Below, piece after piece: positions 42,365 to 51,416 of a DNA stretch of 64,000 nucleotides. Origin of the DNA: an uncultured Eubacteriales bacterium (GTDB lineage: Bacteria; Bacillota; Clostridia; Oscillospirales; CAG-382); assembly GCA_934479825.1 (NCBI GenBank), contig CAKSOW010000002.1, forward strand, positions 1 to 64,000. Reading direction: 5' to 3'. How positions within the stretch are numbered: position 1 is the stretch's first letter; every line of letters starts with the position of its first letter. The position numbers were made by a program, and so were the translations under genes. Under the pieces are notes generated by a model that was not told where the DNA came from, made no database searches, and worked only from the letters and a program-made list of their open reading frames with translations.

Positions 42365-43123
42365 TTACGCCATATTTAAAAATGCCGTTTCACGCAAATC
42401 TTTCAATTCGCAAAGCACATCCCGATCGGCCTCGCACGGCACGCCGGCCTCGGTCATTTGTGCAATCTTTTTGGATAGAATACGAATCTTGCGGTCCATA
42501 TACGGCAAAAACAAATCCGCGTCGGGATGATAGATATGGTACTCGCCGACCATAAGTCTTGCTTCGCTCACCGTCCGTATTTTTCCGTCATACCAGCAGG
42601 CAATCAACGAATAGATACGTCCTTTATCCATGACTAACGTTTCCCGTAAAATCTCAAAACCGCGTGATGCAAGATAGCGCCGCAAGTCGGTTTCGCTTGT
42701 CATGGCTTGCAGGATACAGATCGTTTTTCGTCCGGTATCACGCAAAAATGCGGCGCGTTCAAGAATCGACGCGATTAGTTCGCCGCCCATACCGAGAATA
42801 AAAATGCGTTCGGCCGGCTCATGGTCAAATCCGACAAGGCCATCATTCCGGCACACCGTGATATACCGATCTAACGGTTCATTTCTAAACCGGCGTCTTG
42901 CCACTGCTTCTCTTGCCTTTTCCAACGGGCCTTCGCCGATATCCGATGCCAGTACATGCGAACAGATTCCGCTTTGGACAAGGTAAATCGCAAGTTTCCC
43001 ATGGTCGCAGCCGACATCGATGGCGCGTAATTTTCCGATTTCTTCTTTTTCAAAAAAAATTGCGGCGGCAAGCTTCGCCGCCGCAATCAATCGCTCATTC
43101 GGAGCGGTCAGTTCACGACCCAT
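42365..43123 (-). CDS. trmK: tRNA (adenine-N1-22) methyltransferase TrmK
   Basis: 252 residues, Rossmann-type methyltransferase with SAM motif AIDVGCDHGKLAIYL and catalytic-region FILGMGGELIASIL. TrmK methylates A22 in the D arm of certain tRNAs and is limited to Bacillota and relatives. Its start overlaps the stop of the DUF1858 gene. Confidence 0.92.
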   Translation of the reverse strand: MGRELTAPNERLIAAAKLAAAIFFEKEEIGKLRAIDVGCDHGKLAIYLVQSGICSHVLASDIGEGPLEKAREAVARRRFRNEPLDRYITVCRNDGLVGFDHEPAERIFILGMGGELIASILERAAFLRDTGRKTICILQAMTSETDLRRYLASRGFEILRETLVMDKGRIYSLIACWYDGKIRTVSEARLMVGEYHIYHPDADLFLPYMDRKIRILSKKIAQMTEAGVPCEADRDVLCELKDLRETAFLNMA

Positions 43124-43323
43124 TATTTGTTTTTGATGAGTTCGTTTAACTTGGCGACAAGCTCATCTGCATCTACGCCATGAACTTCGCAAGCCATTTC
43201 AACACTTTCGCCTCTTGCTGACGGGCAGCCAAGGCAATGCATGCCGATTTCCAAAAACAGGGGGGCACATTCGGGTGCGATATCGAGAATCTCGCCGATA
43301 ATGGTATCTTTTGTGATCTCCAT
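43123..43323 (-). CDS. DUF1858 small redox-disulfide protein
   Basis: About 66 residues from MEITKDTI, with a textbook RBS (AAAGGAGG). The DUF1858 pattern is IIGEILDIAPECAPLFLEIGMHCLGCPSA, with CLGC as a candidate redox pair. The family often accompanies hybrid-cluster or Fe-S proteins; the function is unknown. The longer frame to 43365 is rejected because it passes the RBS. Confidence 0.8.
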   Translation of the reverse strand: MEITKDTIIGEILDIAPECAPLFLEIGMHCLGCPSARGESVEMACEVHGVDADELVAKLNELIKNK

Positions 43324-43433
43324 GAGAGAACCTCCTTTATTTTTCCTTACGCATTCCAAGCGCAAAGTTTTGTTTTACTTTTATTGTTCCGCAGGGCAAA
43401 CCGTCTTATTCGCTTGGCGCAAAACCGGTTCCA

Positions 43434-44501
43434 TTAACCAATCTTAACGCTCCAGCCAAACGGATCTTCGGCCTTGCCGTACTGAATACCGGTCACGGTA
43501 TCAAAAATCTTGTGGGAAATCGGGCCGATCTCTCCGCCGTTGATCGGCATGATCTTACCCTCATAGTTTAACTCGCCGATCGGGGAAATGACAGCGGCCG
43601 TACCGGTACCGAATGCTTCATTCAGTTTTCCGGCGTCATAAGCAGCCGTCACTTCATCAATCGAAAGCTTGCGTTCGGTGACTTTATAGCCCCAGTGCTT
43701 CAAAAGATTGATGGTGGTGTCTCTGGTAACGCCAGGCAGAATGCTGCCCTCCAAGCTCGGTGTGATAACTTCGTTGTCAATTACAAAGAACACGTTCATG
43801 GTACCGACTTCATCGATATACTTTCTGGTATAACCGTCAAGCCACAGCACCTGAGAGTATCCGAGTTCATGCGCTTTTTCCTGGGCTTTCAAGGAAGCGG
43901 CGTAGTTACCGCCGGTCTTTGCATAGCCTAAACCACCCTTGACGGCGCGGACATATTCGTCCTCGACATAGATTTTGACCGGATTAATGCCCTCTTTATA
44001 GTACGAGCCAACCGGCGAAAGGATGATGCAGAACAGATACTTGTTCGACGGTCTTACGCCGAGATGTGCATCGGTTGCAATAATGAACGGACGAATGTAG
44101 AGAGATGTACCCGGATCGGTCGGAATCCAGCCCTTTTCAAGGTTGATAAGCTCGGTCAGCGCCTGCATAACATCCTCGGGCGCAACCTCGGGAATGCACA
44201 AACGTCTGTTGGAGTTATTCATACGCTTGATGTTCATGTCCGGACGGAACAATCTGACAGAGCCGTCCACGGCAATATAGGCTTTCATACCCTCAAACAT
44301 TTCTTGGGCATAGTGAAAGACCATAGCGGCCGGGTCAAGCGAAAGAGGCGCATACGGAACGATTCTTGCGTCGTGCCAGCCCTTGCCTTCGGTATAATCC
44401 ATGAGGAACATGTAGTCCGTAAAGATGTCGCCAAAACCAAGCGGTTCGCCTTTTTTCGGTTTTTCTTTCAATTCTGCTCTTTTTTCGATTCTAATGTTCA
44501 T
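43434..44501 (-). CDS. ilvE: Branched-chain amino acid aminotransferase
   Basis: About 355 residues from MNIRIEKRAELK. Fold-type IV PLP enzyme; the PLP lysine is in GYAKTGGNYAASL, and family segments are YAQEMFEGMKAY and GSILPGVTRDTTI. It is the BCAT2-like class that transfers amino groups between glutamate and valine, leucine or isoleucine. ATG 44501 has AAGGG 10 bases upstream; 44510 is too close. No T-box precedes it. Confidence 0.95.
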   Translation of the reverse strand: MNIRIEKRAELKEKPKKGEPLGFGDIFTDYMFLMDYTEGKGWHDARIVPYAPLSLDPAAMVFHYAQEMFEGMKAYIAVDGSVRLFRPDMNIKRMNNSNRRLCIPEVAPEDVMQALTELINLEKGWIPTDPGTSLYIRPFIIATDAHLGVRPSNKYLFCIILSPVGSYYKEGINPVKIYVEDEYVRAVKGGLGYAKTGGNYAASLKAQEKAHELGYSQVLWLDGYTRKYIDEVGTMNVFFVIDNEVITPSLEGSILPGVTRDTTINLLKHWGYKVTERKLSIDEVTAAYDAGKLNEAFGTGTAAVISPIGELNYEGKIMPINGGEIGPISHKIFDTVTGIQYGKAEDPFGWSVKIG

Positions 44502-44539
44502 GCTAATCATCCCTTGTATATTAAAATTGAATCGACTAT

Positions 44540-45328
44540 TTATTCGGCGTCCACGTCATCGCCGTAGGCAATCACGACACGGCGGTTATTTTCCGTACCG
44601 ACCGAGAATGTATGAACGCCTTTGATATTCTGAATCTCGGAGTGGATCACGCGTCTTTCGTAAGAACTCATGGGCTCTAACGTGAAGTTGCGTCCGGTTG
44701 CAAGAACCTTGGAAGCCATGCGTGAAGCAAGGGCTTTTAAGGTCTCTTCTCTCTTTAAGCGGTAGTTTTCGATATCAAGTACGATACGGACATATTCATG
44801 CTTGTCCGAACGCTTGGGATAACGGCCGACCACGATATTGCAGAGATACTGCAAGGAATCCAGCACATCGCCATGGCGGCCGATGAGCATGCCGAGTCCC
44901 TTGCCGGTAATTTCGATGCGGATATCCTTTTCGTAGGTCTTGCTGTTTTCGCTGAGTCTCTCATCAATGCCGACGACTTTTGCTTTGGCGTCCACGCCCA
45001 TATCGGAAATAATGGTATCAAGAAATTCCACCACTTTATCCTGGACAGGCGGCAGCTCTTCCGAGCAGGTCTTTTCATCGACGATTTCACCGAGCGTTTC
45101 CATCGATTCTTCGTTGCGGACATCGGTATCCGTCGTTTCGGTCTTTTCGGTTGTTTCGGGGTCATCCGAATATACCTTTACCTCCGCTTCGGCGGAAAAC
45201 ATGCCGAGAAAGCCTTTTTTTGCTTCTTCCAATACGGTATAACGGACGTCCTTGATGTCTTTGCCGAGCTTGGCGGCGCCTAACGCTACCGCTTCATCGA
45301 CTGTTTTTGCTTTTACAATAACTTCCAT
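44540..45328 (-). CDS. khpB: RNA-binding protein Jag/KhpB
   Basis: About 262 residues: an N-terminal Jag domain (MEVIVKAKTVDEAV to about 50), an acidic linker, a KH domain with GKGLGMLIGRHGDVLDSLQYL, and an R3H domain near the C terminus (EPMSSYERRVIHSEI). It binds RNA with KhpA and affects cell elongation and division. It lies downstream of yidC as in most Bacillota. Confidence 0.93.
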   Translation of the reverse strand: MEVIVKAKTVDEAVALGAAKLGKDIKDVRYTVLEEAKKGFLGMFSAEAEVKVYSDDPETTEKTETTDTDVRNEESMETLGEIVDEKTCSEELPPVQDKVVEFLDTIISDMGVDAKAKVVGIDERLSENSKTYEKDIRIEITGKGLGMLIGRHGDVLDSLQYLCNIVVGRYPKRSDKHEYVRIVLDIENYRLKREETLKALASRMASKVLATGRNFTLEPMSSYERRVIHSEIQNIKGVHTFSVGTENNRRVVIAYGDDVDAE

Positions 45329-45460
45329 GATATTGCAAGCTCCTTTCTTATACAAGCAGGCACACCAAAACTCATTTTACTTTTGTCCTGCCGGATTAAC
45401 AAAACAATTATCAATCGGGATCTGCCCGAAAGGTTCATAGGACTTTTGCAATACGTCCTC

Positions 45461-46594
45461 TTAAATCTTGCGTCGTGCCTTTAACGGCTTTTTCGTTTCA
45501 TGCAAATGCTTTTTGATTTTTTTGGTAAGTCCCAACGGCGCTTTTCCGACTGACGGAATTTCGGCTTGTTCGGGAAGATCCTCCGGAACTTCCTCAAATA
45601 TCGGAGAGCTTGCGTCAGGCTCGGCAAGCGGCATATCTTTCTTTTTGGCATTTGCTTTGCCTTTTAATTTCAATTCCGCTTCCTTGATCTCCTCATCGGT
45701 AACCTTGGGAATCGGGAACATTTTATGGAGGAGAATCTGCTGGCCTGCGGAAAGAATGTTTTGGAGAATCCAGTAGATAGCGATAGCCGACGGAACCGAG
45801 AACGAGATCCACACCGAGAAGAGCGGCATGGTCCAATCCATCATAGCCATAGACGACTGCGTTTGAGCGGCGCCTGCCGGCTGATAGGAGAATTTGCGGA
45901 TGATCTTTGTGCTGAAAAAGGCAAACACAAAGGTCAAAATCGGAACGAGCAGATACAGATTGAACGCAAACGAGGGTTTTACGGTAAGGTCGATGCCGGC
46001 TACGCTGAAATGATGCTGTAAATCCGCAATCTGGGCAAAAATATCGGAAGCAGTGATATTGGTAATGTCCTGTGCGGCAAGCTGGGCATTGATCTGCGAG
46101 AGAACAGCCGGTTTTGCCGCCTCACCCATATCGGTGATAGCTTTGATGACGTTGATATCATAGCTTGAACCCGTGCCGAACACATCGGTCAAGATCTTCA
46201 CGACCGGCTGGCTGAGTTCCGAAATGTAGCGCAGCGGATTGACGATGACGCTGTAAAGACCGAACAGAATCGGCATCTGAATAAGCAGCGGCAGACAGCC
46301 GGAGGCAGGATTAAAGTTTTCCTGCTGATAGAGCTGCATAAGCTCGTTATTTAATTTTTCTTGGGTTGCACGGTCGTTTCTGCCTGCGTATTTTTTGCGG
46401 ATGGCCATTTCCATCGGACGCAGTTTTGCCTGTTTCAAGGTGTTTTTCTGCTGTTTGATACCAAACGGGAACAGAAGCAGTTTAATAAACAGAGCGAACA
46501 GAACGAGCGTGAACATATAGTTCTGAAAGCAGAGATGTTCGTACATCCAGCCGATGACCGCGCCGAATATAGGGGTTATTACTGGTATTTCCAT
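45461..46594 (-). CDS. yidC: Membrane protein insertase YidC
   Basis: 377 residues with five core membrane segments. Family motifs include LFALFIKLLLFPFGIKQQK and FNPASGCLPLLIQMPILFGLY. It lacks the large periplasmic domain of Gram-negative YidC but has a loop extension of about 60 residues near 120-190. The C-terminal tail is basic. It inserts small membrane proteins and folds others after SecYEG. RBS AGAGGAA is upstream. Confidence 0.95.
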   Translation of the reverse strand: MEIPVITPIFGAVIGWMYEHLCFQNYMFTLVLFALFIKLLLFPFGIKQQKNTLKQAKLRPMEMAIRKKYAGRNDRATQEKLNNELMQLYQQENFNPASGCLPLLIQMPILFGLYSVIVNPLRYISELSQPVVKILTDVFGTGSSYDINVIKAITDMGEAAKPAVLSQINAQLAAQDITNITASDIFAQIADLQHHFSVAGIDLTVKPSFAFNLYLLVPILTFVFAFFSTKIIRKFSYQPAGAAQTQSSMAMMDWTMPLFSVWISFSVPSAIAIYWILQNILSAGQQILLHKMFPIPKVTDEEIKEAELKLKGKANAKKKDMPLAEPDASSPIFEEVPEDLPEQAEIPSVGKAPLGLTKKIKKHLHETKKPLKARRKI

Positions 46595-46605
46595 GATGAT
46601 TCCTC

Positions 46606-46842
46606 TTATTTGTTATATTTTTTTCTTTTCGGCGGGACGGGGTCATAACCGCCTTTTCCGAAGGGATTGCATCTTAACACTCGCCAAAGGGTAAGCGCCG
46701 TACCGATAAAAAAACCATGTGTCCGATACGCCTCCAAGGCGTATTCCGAACAAGTCGGCGTAAAACGGCAGGTGGACTGTCCTTTGAGCGGCGACAGAAA
46801 TTTGCGGTAAAACTGTATGAGATAAATACAGATATATTTCAT
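46606..46842 (-). CDS. yidD: Membrane protein insertion efficiency factor YidD
   Basis: 78 residues with the full family core: [34 protein letters not shown] and [14 protein letters not shown]. It is an amphipathic peripheral membrane protein that aids YidC. It lies 2 bases after rnpA and 11 before yidC. Confidence 0.95.
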   Translation of the reverse strand: MKYICIYLIQFYRKFLSPLKGQSTCRFTPTCSEYALEAYRTHGFFIGTALTLWRVLRCNPFGKGGYDPVPPKRKKYNK

Positions 46843-46844
46843 AG

Positions 46845-47267
46845 TTAAATGTGCGTAATCGTTTTTTTCGCTTCTTTTGCCGCAGACGGAAGATTCCCGT
46901 TATCGGCAAGAATACCAAGCTTTTCAAAGCTTATGCGCATACGTTCGGCAACAGCGGTGCTTTTGACGTTTTTCCCGAAAACTGCTCCGCGTGCAGCAAC
47001 GATGATCAGATAGCCGTTTTTCAAAAGCGGCATGTTTTCGCGGTACGCTGCGCGGATAATGCGTTTGACGCGTGAGCGCCGGACGGCTTTACCGAGTTTT
47101 TTATTGACGGTGATACCGAGCTTTGTCGGCGCCTGTGCGCGGTTTTTGTTTTTTTCGTAATTTTTGAGCGCGTACACAGCGACATATTTATTGGCGTCAC
47201 TGCGGCCCTTTCGGTAAGCTCTGGAAAACAAGTGGTTTTCACAGAGCGGATAGAGTTTTTTTACCAT
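46845..47267 (-). CDS. rnpA: Ribonuclease P protein component
   Basis: 140 residues. The basic protein cofactor of RNase P, which trims the 5' leader of tRNA precursors. It has the family core [21 protein letters not shown] and RAAYRE. The C-terminal extension is somewhat longer than the usual 115-120 residues. Confidence 0.93.
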   Translation of the reverse strand: MVKKLYPLCENHLFSRAYRKGRSDANKYVAVYALKNYEKNKNRAQAPTKLGITVNKKLGKAVRRSRVKRIIRAAYRENMPLLKNGYLIIVAARGAVFGKNVKSTAVAERMRISFEKLGILADNGNLPSAAKEAKKTITHI

Positions 47268-47325
47268 AAACAGTATCGAATCCTCACGGGTTCCGGTGTT
47301 TGAATGGGAAAAGCAAATACGAAAA

Positions 47326-47379
47326 AAGAGCGAAGCCCCAAGAATTCTGCATCCTCGCAGACCATCGAACCACGCTCTT
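47326..47379 (-). terminator. Partial terminator between rpmH and rnpA
   Basis: On the minus strand AAGAGCG (47379-47373) pairs with CGCTCTT (47332-47326), followed by T6. The long loop suggests partial termination, giving more rpmH than rnpA mRNA. Confidence 0.45.
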
Positions 47380-47392
47380 CATTTAGACCTTA

Positions 47393-47527
47393 TCAATAAG
47401 TAAGTCTTGCTCTGCCCTTTGCACGTCTTCTCTTCAATACTTTTCTGCCGTTGGCAGTTCTCATACGCTTTCTGAAACCGTGCTCCATTTTTCTCTGGCG
47501 TTTCTTCGGCTGATAGGTTCTGACCAC
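47393..47527 (-). CDS. rpmH: 50S ribosomal protein L34
   Basis: 44 residues from a GTG start, with GAGGTG 7 bases before it. The protein is all-basic with the L34 core [13 protein letters not shown], then HGFRKRMRT and [10 protein letters not shown]. It is the first gene of the rpmH-rnpA-yidD-yidC-jag group. Confidence 0.96.
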   Translation of the reverse strand: MVRTYQPKKRQRKMEHGFRKRMRTANGRKVLKRRRAKGRARLTY

Positions 47528-47600
47528 AATCCTGCACCTCACTTTCGGAAAGATGAGCCGTTAAATATGCTCATATCAATATCTTTACAAATCACAAGAT

Positions 47601-47630
47601 ATTATATACCATAAATAAGGCATTTGTCAA
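47601..47630 (-). promoter_or_regulatory. rpmH operon promoter
   Basis: TTGACA (47630-47625), 18-base spacer, TATAAT (47606-47601), about 75 bases before the GTG start. Confidence 0.8.
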
Positions 47631-47697
47631 GAGGAAAAGCAAATTTCCTCAGAAATTAAATATAAACTTTTTATTACTTCCGGCATTTTTTGCCGTA

Positions 47698-48675
47698 TTA
47701 CCGCATAACAAGGCCGCTTGTAAACAGAATAAAACTCCCCAAAGATACCGTAAGCGCCGAAAACAGCGTTGTGATAACAATGATCTGACTGGCAAGCTTA
47801 TAGTCGTTATTCATGTTCTTCGCCATGATATAACTGCTGACGGCCGCCGGTGTTCCGAATACGACAAACAGTGCGCCTAAATGTGCGCCGTTGAAACCGA
47901 GCAAATACGCCGCAAAGATCACACACGCCGGAACGCACACGGTTTTCATCACAGCGGCCGTCACAGCAAGCGCCGCTCTGCCTTTCATATCCGAAAAATT
48001 GAAGTTGGCGCCGATTGCGATAAGTGCAAGCGGCGTGGAGGCGCCGGCAAGATAGGCAATCGTTTTATCGGCAATTTTCGGGAGCGACAACCCGGAGAAA
48101 CACACGACAAGCCCTAAGGCAATCGAGATAATCAGCGGATTCTTCACAATATCCTTTGCGACCGCGACCGCCTTTTGATGTGCGTTTTTTCCGGTCTCAT
48201 TCTTTTTCGGGTCACAGAGACTGAGAATCACCACGGCAATCACATTGTATAGCGGCACCACAAAGGCAAGCAAGATAGCCGCCACGCGTGCGCCCTCCGC
48301 GCCGAACAGATTCTCGGCAAACGGAACGCCTAAGATAGCCGTGTTGGAGCGATACACCCCTTGGACAAACGCACCGCGTTTCGCGCTGTCACGGATGAGC
48401 GGCGTGCAGATAAGAAGCGACCCGAACGAGACTGCAAGCACGGCCGCCAATGCAAACGCGACAACCGTCACGTCCTCAGTCCGGAAACTTTCCTTTTCCA
48501 TATCCGCTACTTTTGTGAACAAAAAGCACGGCAATAGCAGCTTGAACACCAGTTTATCCGCAACGCGGACAAATTCATTGGTCAAAAAGTCTTTCCGTTT
48601 CAAAAACCAACCGATAAAAACGACAATAAAGATCGGGACAACGCCGTTCAGGACGAAAATAAGATCAGAAAGCAA
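47698..48675 (-). CDS. AEC-family (auxin efflux carrier-like) transporter
   Basis: 325 residues with about ten hydrophobic segments of the BART/AEC fold; VLNGVVPIFIVVFIGWFLKRKDF at the N terminus and GVYRSNTAILGVPFAENLFG are typical. Relatives export malate, malonate or other anions; the substrate is unknown. The start codon is TTG with AAGGCGGTG 8 to 9 bases upstream. It stands where dnaA is usually found beyond rpmH. Confidence 0.85.
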   Translation of the reverse strand: MLSDLIFVLNGVVPIFIVVFIGWFLKRKDFLTNEFVRVADKLVFKLLLPCFLFTKVADMEKESFRTEDVTVVAFALAAVLAVSFGSLLICTPLIRDSAKRGAFVQGVYRSNTAILGVPFAENLFGAEGARVAAILLAFVVPLYNVIAVVILSLCDPKKNETGKNAHQKAVAVAKDIVKNPLIISIALGLVVCFSGLSLPKIADKTIAYLAGASTPLALIAIGANFNFSDMKGRAALAVTAAVMKTVCVPACVIFAAYLLGFNGAHLGALFVVFGTPAAVSSYIMAKNMNNDYKLASQIIVITTLFSALTVSLGSFILFTSGLVMR

Positions 48676-48706
48676 AATGACACCGCCTTAACTTATACGG
48701 AAACAT

Positions 48707-50029
48707 TCAAGAGTAAAAATCCTCCGTCAGAAACTCTTTCGGAATAGCATTATCGATGATCTTCCGCATGGAATTCATGCTCATGCCGGAATCAAACTTA
48801 TGCGCGCCGTGCGCCGCCTGCAATTCTTCGGTGTATTCCGAGAAACGGTAGATCTTAAAGCCGCGCACCGATTTGTTATACTGACAGACGGTCGGGATAA
48901 AATAAGCATTATCGATGGAAACACCGTTCGGCGCTTTGGAAATATCAAAGCCCATAATGCCGCCGACCATGTTACGCGAATACATCATGCCGGACAAAAA
49001 GTTACCAAGCGAATACATACAGAGCGTCTTTCCGCCGTCCGCGCGGTCAAGCCATGTCATGGTCTGCAAGACATGCGGGTGATGTCCGATGATGACATCC
49101 ACGCCGTTATCCGCCATCAGTTGGGCTTTTCGTTTTTGGTCGGTATTGGGCTTGAAACTGTCCTCGACACCCCAATGAATCGACACGATAACGCAATCGG
49201 CCAATTCCCGCGCCTTTTTGGTCTGCCGGTCAAGCGTTTCGTCGTCATATAGCGGAATCACCAACTCACTGCCTTGCGGCAACTTCAACCCGTTTGTGCC
49301 GTAGGTATAGGCAAGAAGAGCAATCTTGATCCCGTTCTTTTCAATGACGCGGATATTTTCAAAATCTTCCTTGTTTTTATAGCCGCCGATCTGCATCGCG
49401 CCTTCTTTATTGTTCCAATAATCAATGGTGCGCTCATAGCCTTTGGAGGTGCTGTCAAGCATATGGTTATTGGCAATGCCGACAATATCAAAACCGAGTG
49501 TGACAAGATCGTCGCCCATCTGATCGGGTGTGTTGAAGAGCGGATAGCCGGAATAAGGACGCGACGTGCCGCCGAAAGGCGTTTCCTGGTTGACAAATGC
49601 AAGGTCGGCGTTTTGGATCACATCGGCCACACGGTCATACATCGGCAGGAAATTATATTCTTTATCCGTTCCGGCGGCTAATGTTTTGGCATCGGAATAG
49701 ACTGAGCTGTGAATCAGGTTATCGCCGCAGGCAATGAACGAAACGGTTGTGACCGGCACTTTTTCTGCCGGCACATCTCCGATACATTCAGAAACCGCGC
49801 CAAAAGCATAGCCGAGCACGGAAACAGCCGATTTTTCTGATTTTTCCGCATTTTCCGTATTTTCCGTCTTATCCGGTTTGACGGACTCCGCCGTGCCGGT
49901 TTCCGAAACGGGCACGGATACCGGCTTTTCGGGTTTATTTGTATCTTTTCCGGTATGTGTAAGCAACAGAACGACCGTGAACACCAGTGCCACAAGCAAA
50001 GAAGCGGCAACGGCAAGTTTATTATTCAT
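48707..50029 (-). CDS. CapA-family metallophosphoesterase-like protein
   Basis: 440 residues with an N-terminal membrane anchor (about 7-25), a Ser/Thr/Lys-rich linker to 90, and a calcineurin-like CapA domain: SFIACGDNLIHSSVY, FVNQETPFGG, IANNHMLD, and VDVIIGHHPHVLQTM. CapA proteins take part in poly-gamma-glutamate or other capsule synthesis; many stand-alone homologues have unknown substrates. No capBC lies nearby. Confidence 0.85.
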   Translation of the reverse strand: MNNKLAVAASLLVALVFTVVLLLTHTGKDTNKPEKPVSVPVSETGTAESVKPDKTENTENAEKSEKSAVSVLGYAFGAVSECIGDVPAEKVPVTTVSFIACGDNLIHSSVYSDAKTLAAGTDKEYNFLPMYDRVADVIQNADLAFVNQETPFGGTSRPYSGYPLFNTPDQMGDDLVTLGFDIVGIANNHMLDSTSKGYERTIDYWNNKEGAMQIGGYKNKEDFENIRVIEKNGIKIALLAYTYGTNGLKLPQGSELVIPLYDDETLDRQTKKARELADCVIVSIHWGVEDSFKPNTDQKRKAQLMADNGVDVIIGHHPHVLQTMTWLDRADGGKTLCMYSLGNFLSGMMYSRNMVGGIMGFDISKAPNGVSIDNAYFIPTVCQYNKSVRGFKIYRFSEYTEELQAAHGAHKFDSGMSMNSMRKIIDNAIPKEFLTEDFYS

Positions 50030-50077
50030 GAAATTCTCCTTTTTCCCGGTTGTCTGCCGGAATGAGCCTGAAACAGC

Positions 50078-51316
50078 TTATTGAATGGTACTTGTTTCCA
50101 TGCCGGCGACTAATTCTAACGCTTTTTGAAGCTGTGTGTCCTCTTGGTCGGTCATACGGTAGAAATTGGTATTTTCCGGAAGTTCGACCGGGTAAGTCGG
50201 GCGAATGCCTTCGCCGTCATAGCTGACGCCGCTCGGCGGAAGGTAGGTACTGACCGAAACGCTGGCGGCTCCCCCGCCGGGCAGCGGCACGATCTCCTGC
50301 ATACTTCCCTTGCCGTAGGTCGTCGTACCGACACTATCGGCTTTGCTGTAATCGCGTAATGCCGCGGTAAACAGTTCTGCTGCACTTGCCGTGTTGCCGT
50401 TGACGAGAACGGCCATGGGAGCGGTGAATTCGGCGGTATCCGAAGAAATGGTGCGTTTAGTACCGCTTTTCTCATTGATAATAATAATATCGCCTGCCGG
50501 GAGCAGAAAATCCAGCGTTTGGCTGACGCCGTCAAGACTGCCGCCGGGGTTGTTGCGGACATCGAAAATAAAGCGTTCCGCGCCGTTGACGATCAGGTCC
50601 TGAATGGCGTTTTTAAACTCGGTCGGCGTTTGCGACGTGAATTCGCCGATTTTGACAAGGCCGGTATCCTGATTCACCATGCGGTGAGTAACAGTCACTA
50701 CCTTGATCTCTTCGCGTGTCAATGTCACGACACGTTCCGCTCCGGCTTCGGAAAGTACGGTAACGGCGATGGAACTTCCGACTTCACCGTCGGAAATGCG
50801 TTCGAGAGAAAGGCTGTATCCCATTTCGGTAACGGCTCTGCCGTCGGCGCGTGTGATGACCTCGCCGGGCTGGATTCCGGCACGGGAGGCCGGTGTATCG
50901 TCATAGACGCTTGTGATATACAATCCGCCTGCGGTATTATCGTACACGACGGTCACACCGATGCCGGTCTTGATACCGTTGGTGTTTTCCAACAAGTATT
51001 CAGCATATTTATCCGCGTCCATATAATAGGCGTATTTATCGCCGAGACCGGCAATATAGCCGGCAATGGTATAGTCGGTCAGGGTTTGGTCATCCACCGT
51101 TCCGATATACTTTCCGCGGACAATGCTGTCCACATTGTAGAGTGTGCGGCTGATATCGCTTGCGGCTGTCACTTCGGAGAGCATTTCGGTATACTTTTCA
51201 TCCATTCCCTTACGCACGGAATTATACGTGATCTGCCAGGTGACAAGGATAGCGGCGGTAAAGAGAATGAGAAGCATGGGTAAGATCTGCCACAAAAGGC
51301 GGCCTTTTTTATTCAT
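50078..51316 (-). CDS. ctpA: Carboxy-terminal processing protease (S41)
   Basis: About 412 residues from MNKKGRLLWQ with GGAAAGGAAA upstream. N-terminal membrane segment, PDZ domain (about 95-190: GIGVTVVYDNTAGGLYI), then the S41 protease domain with nucleophile Ser in VNGNTASAAEL and Lys in GTTTYGKGSMQE. It faces outside and trims or degrades envelope proteins; in other bacteria it controls peptidoglycan hydrolases. It sits just after the PcsB-like hydrolase gene. Confidence 0.92.
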   Translation of the reverse strand: MNKKGRLLWQILPMLLILFTAAILVTWQITYNSVRKGMDEKYTEMLSEVTAASDISRTLYNVDSIVRGKYIGTVDDQTLTDYTIAGYIAGLGDKYAYYMDADKYAEYLLENTNGIKTGIGVTVVYDNTAGGLYITSVYDDTPASRAGIQPGEVITRADGRAVTEMGYSLSLERISDGEVGSSIAVTVLSEAGAERVVTLTREEIKVVTVTHRMVNQDTGLVKIGEFTSQTPTEFKNAIQDLIVNGAERFIFDVRNNPGGSLDGVSQTLDFLLPAGDIIIINEKSGTKRTISSDTAEFTAPMAVLVNGNTASAAELFTAALRDYSKADSVGTTTYGKGSMQEIVPLPGGGAASVSVSTYLPPSGVSYDGEGIRPTYPVELPENTNFYRMTDQEDTQLQKALELVAGMETSTIQ

Positions 51317-51416
51317 GTTCGTTTCCTTTCCAATCCAAATAGAAATTGCCATAAAACACATTCGGGCTGTCGCCTGTTACGGCGGACAGCCCTTGATTCA
51401 TTGGCCGGGATTTTGG

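Noticed and set aside
44502..44539. Leader regulation of ilvE
   Set aside because: The gap to khpB is only about 38 bases, with no T-box or hairpin, so none can be claimed.
47528..47697. Replication origin next to rpmH
   Set aside because: No cluster of TTATCCACA boxes and no dnaA. The only box-like sequence noticed (about 28845) is inside a coding region.
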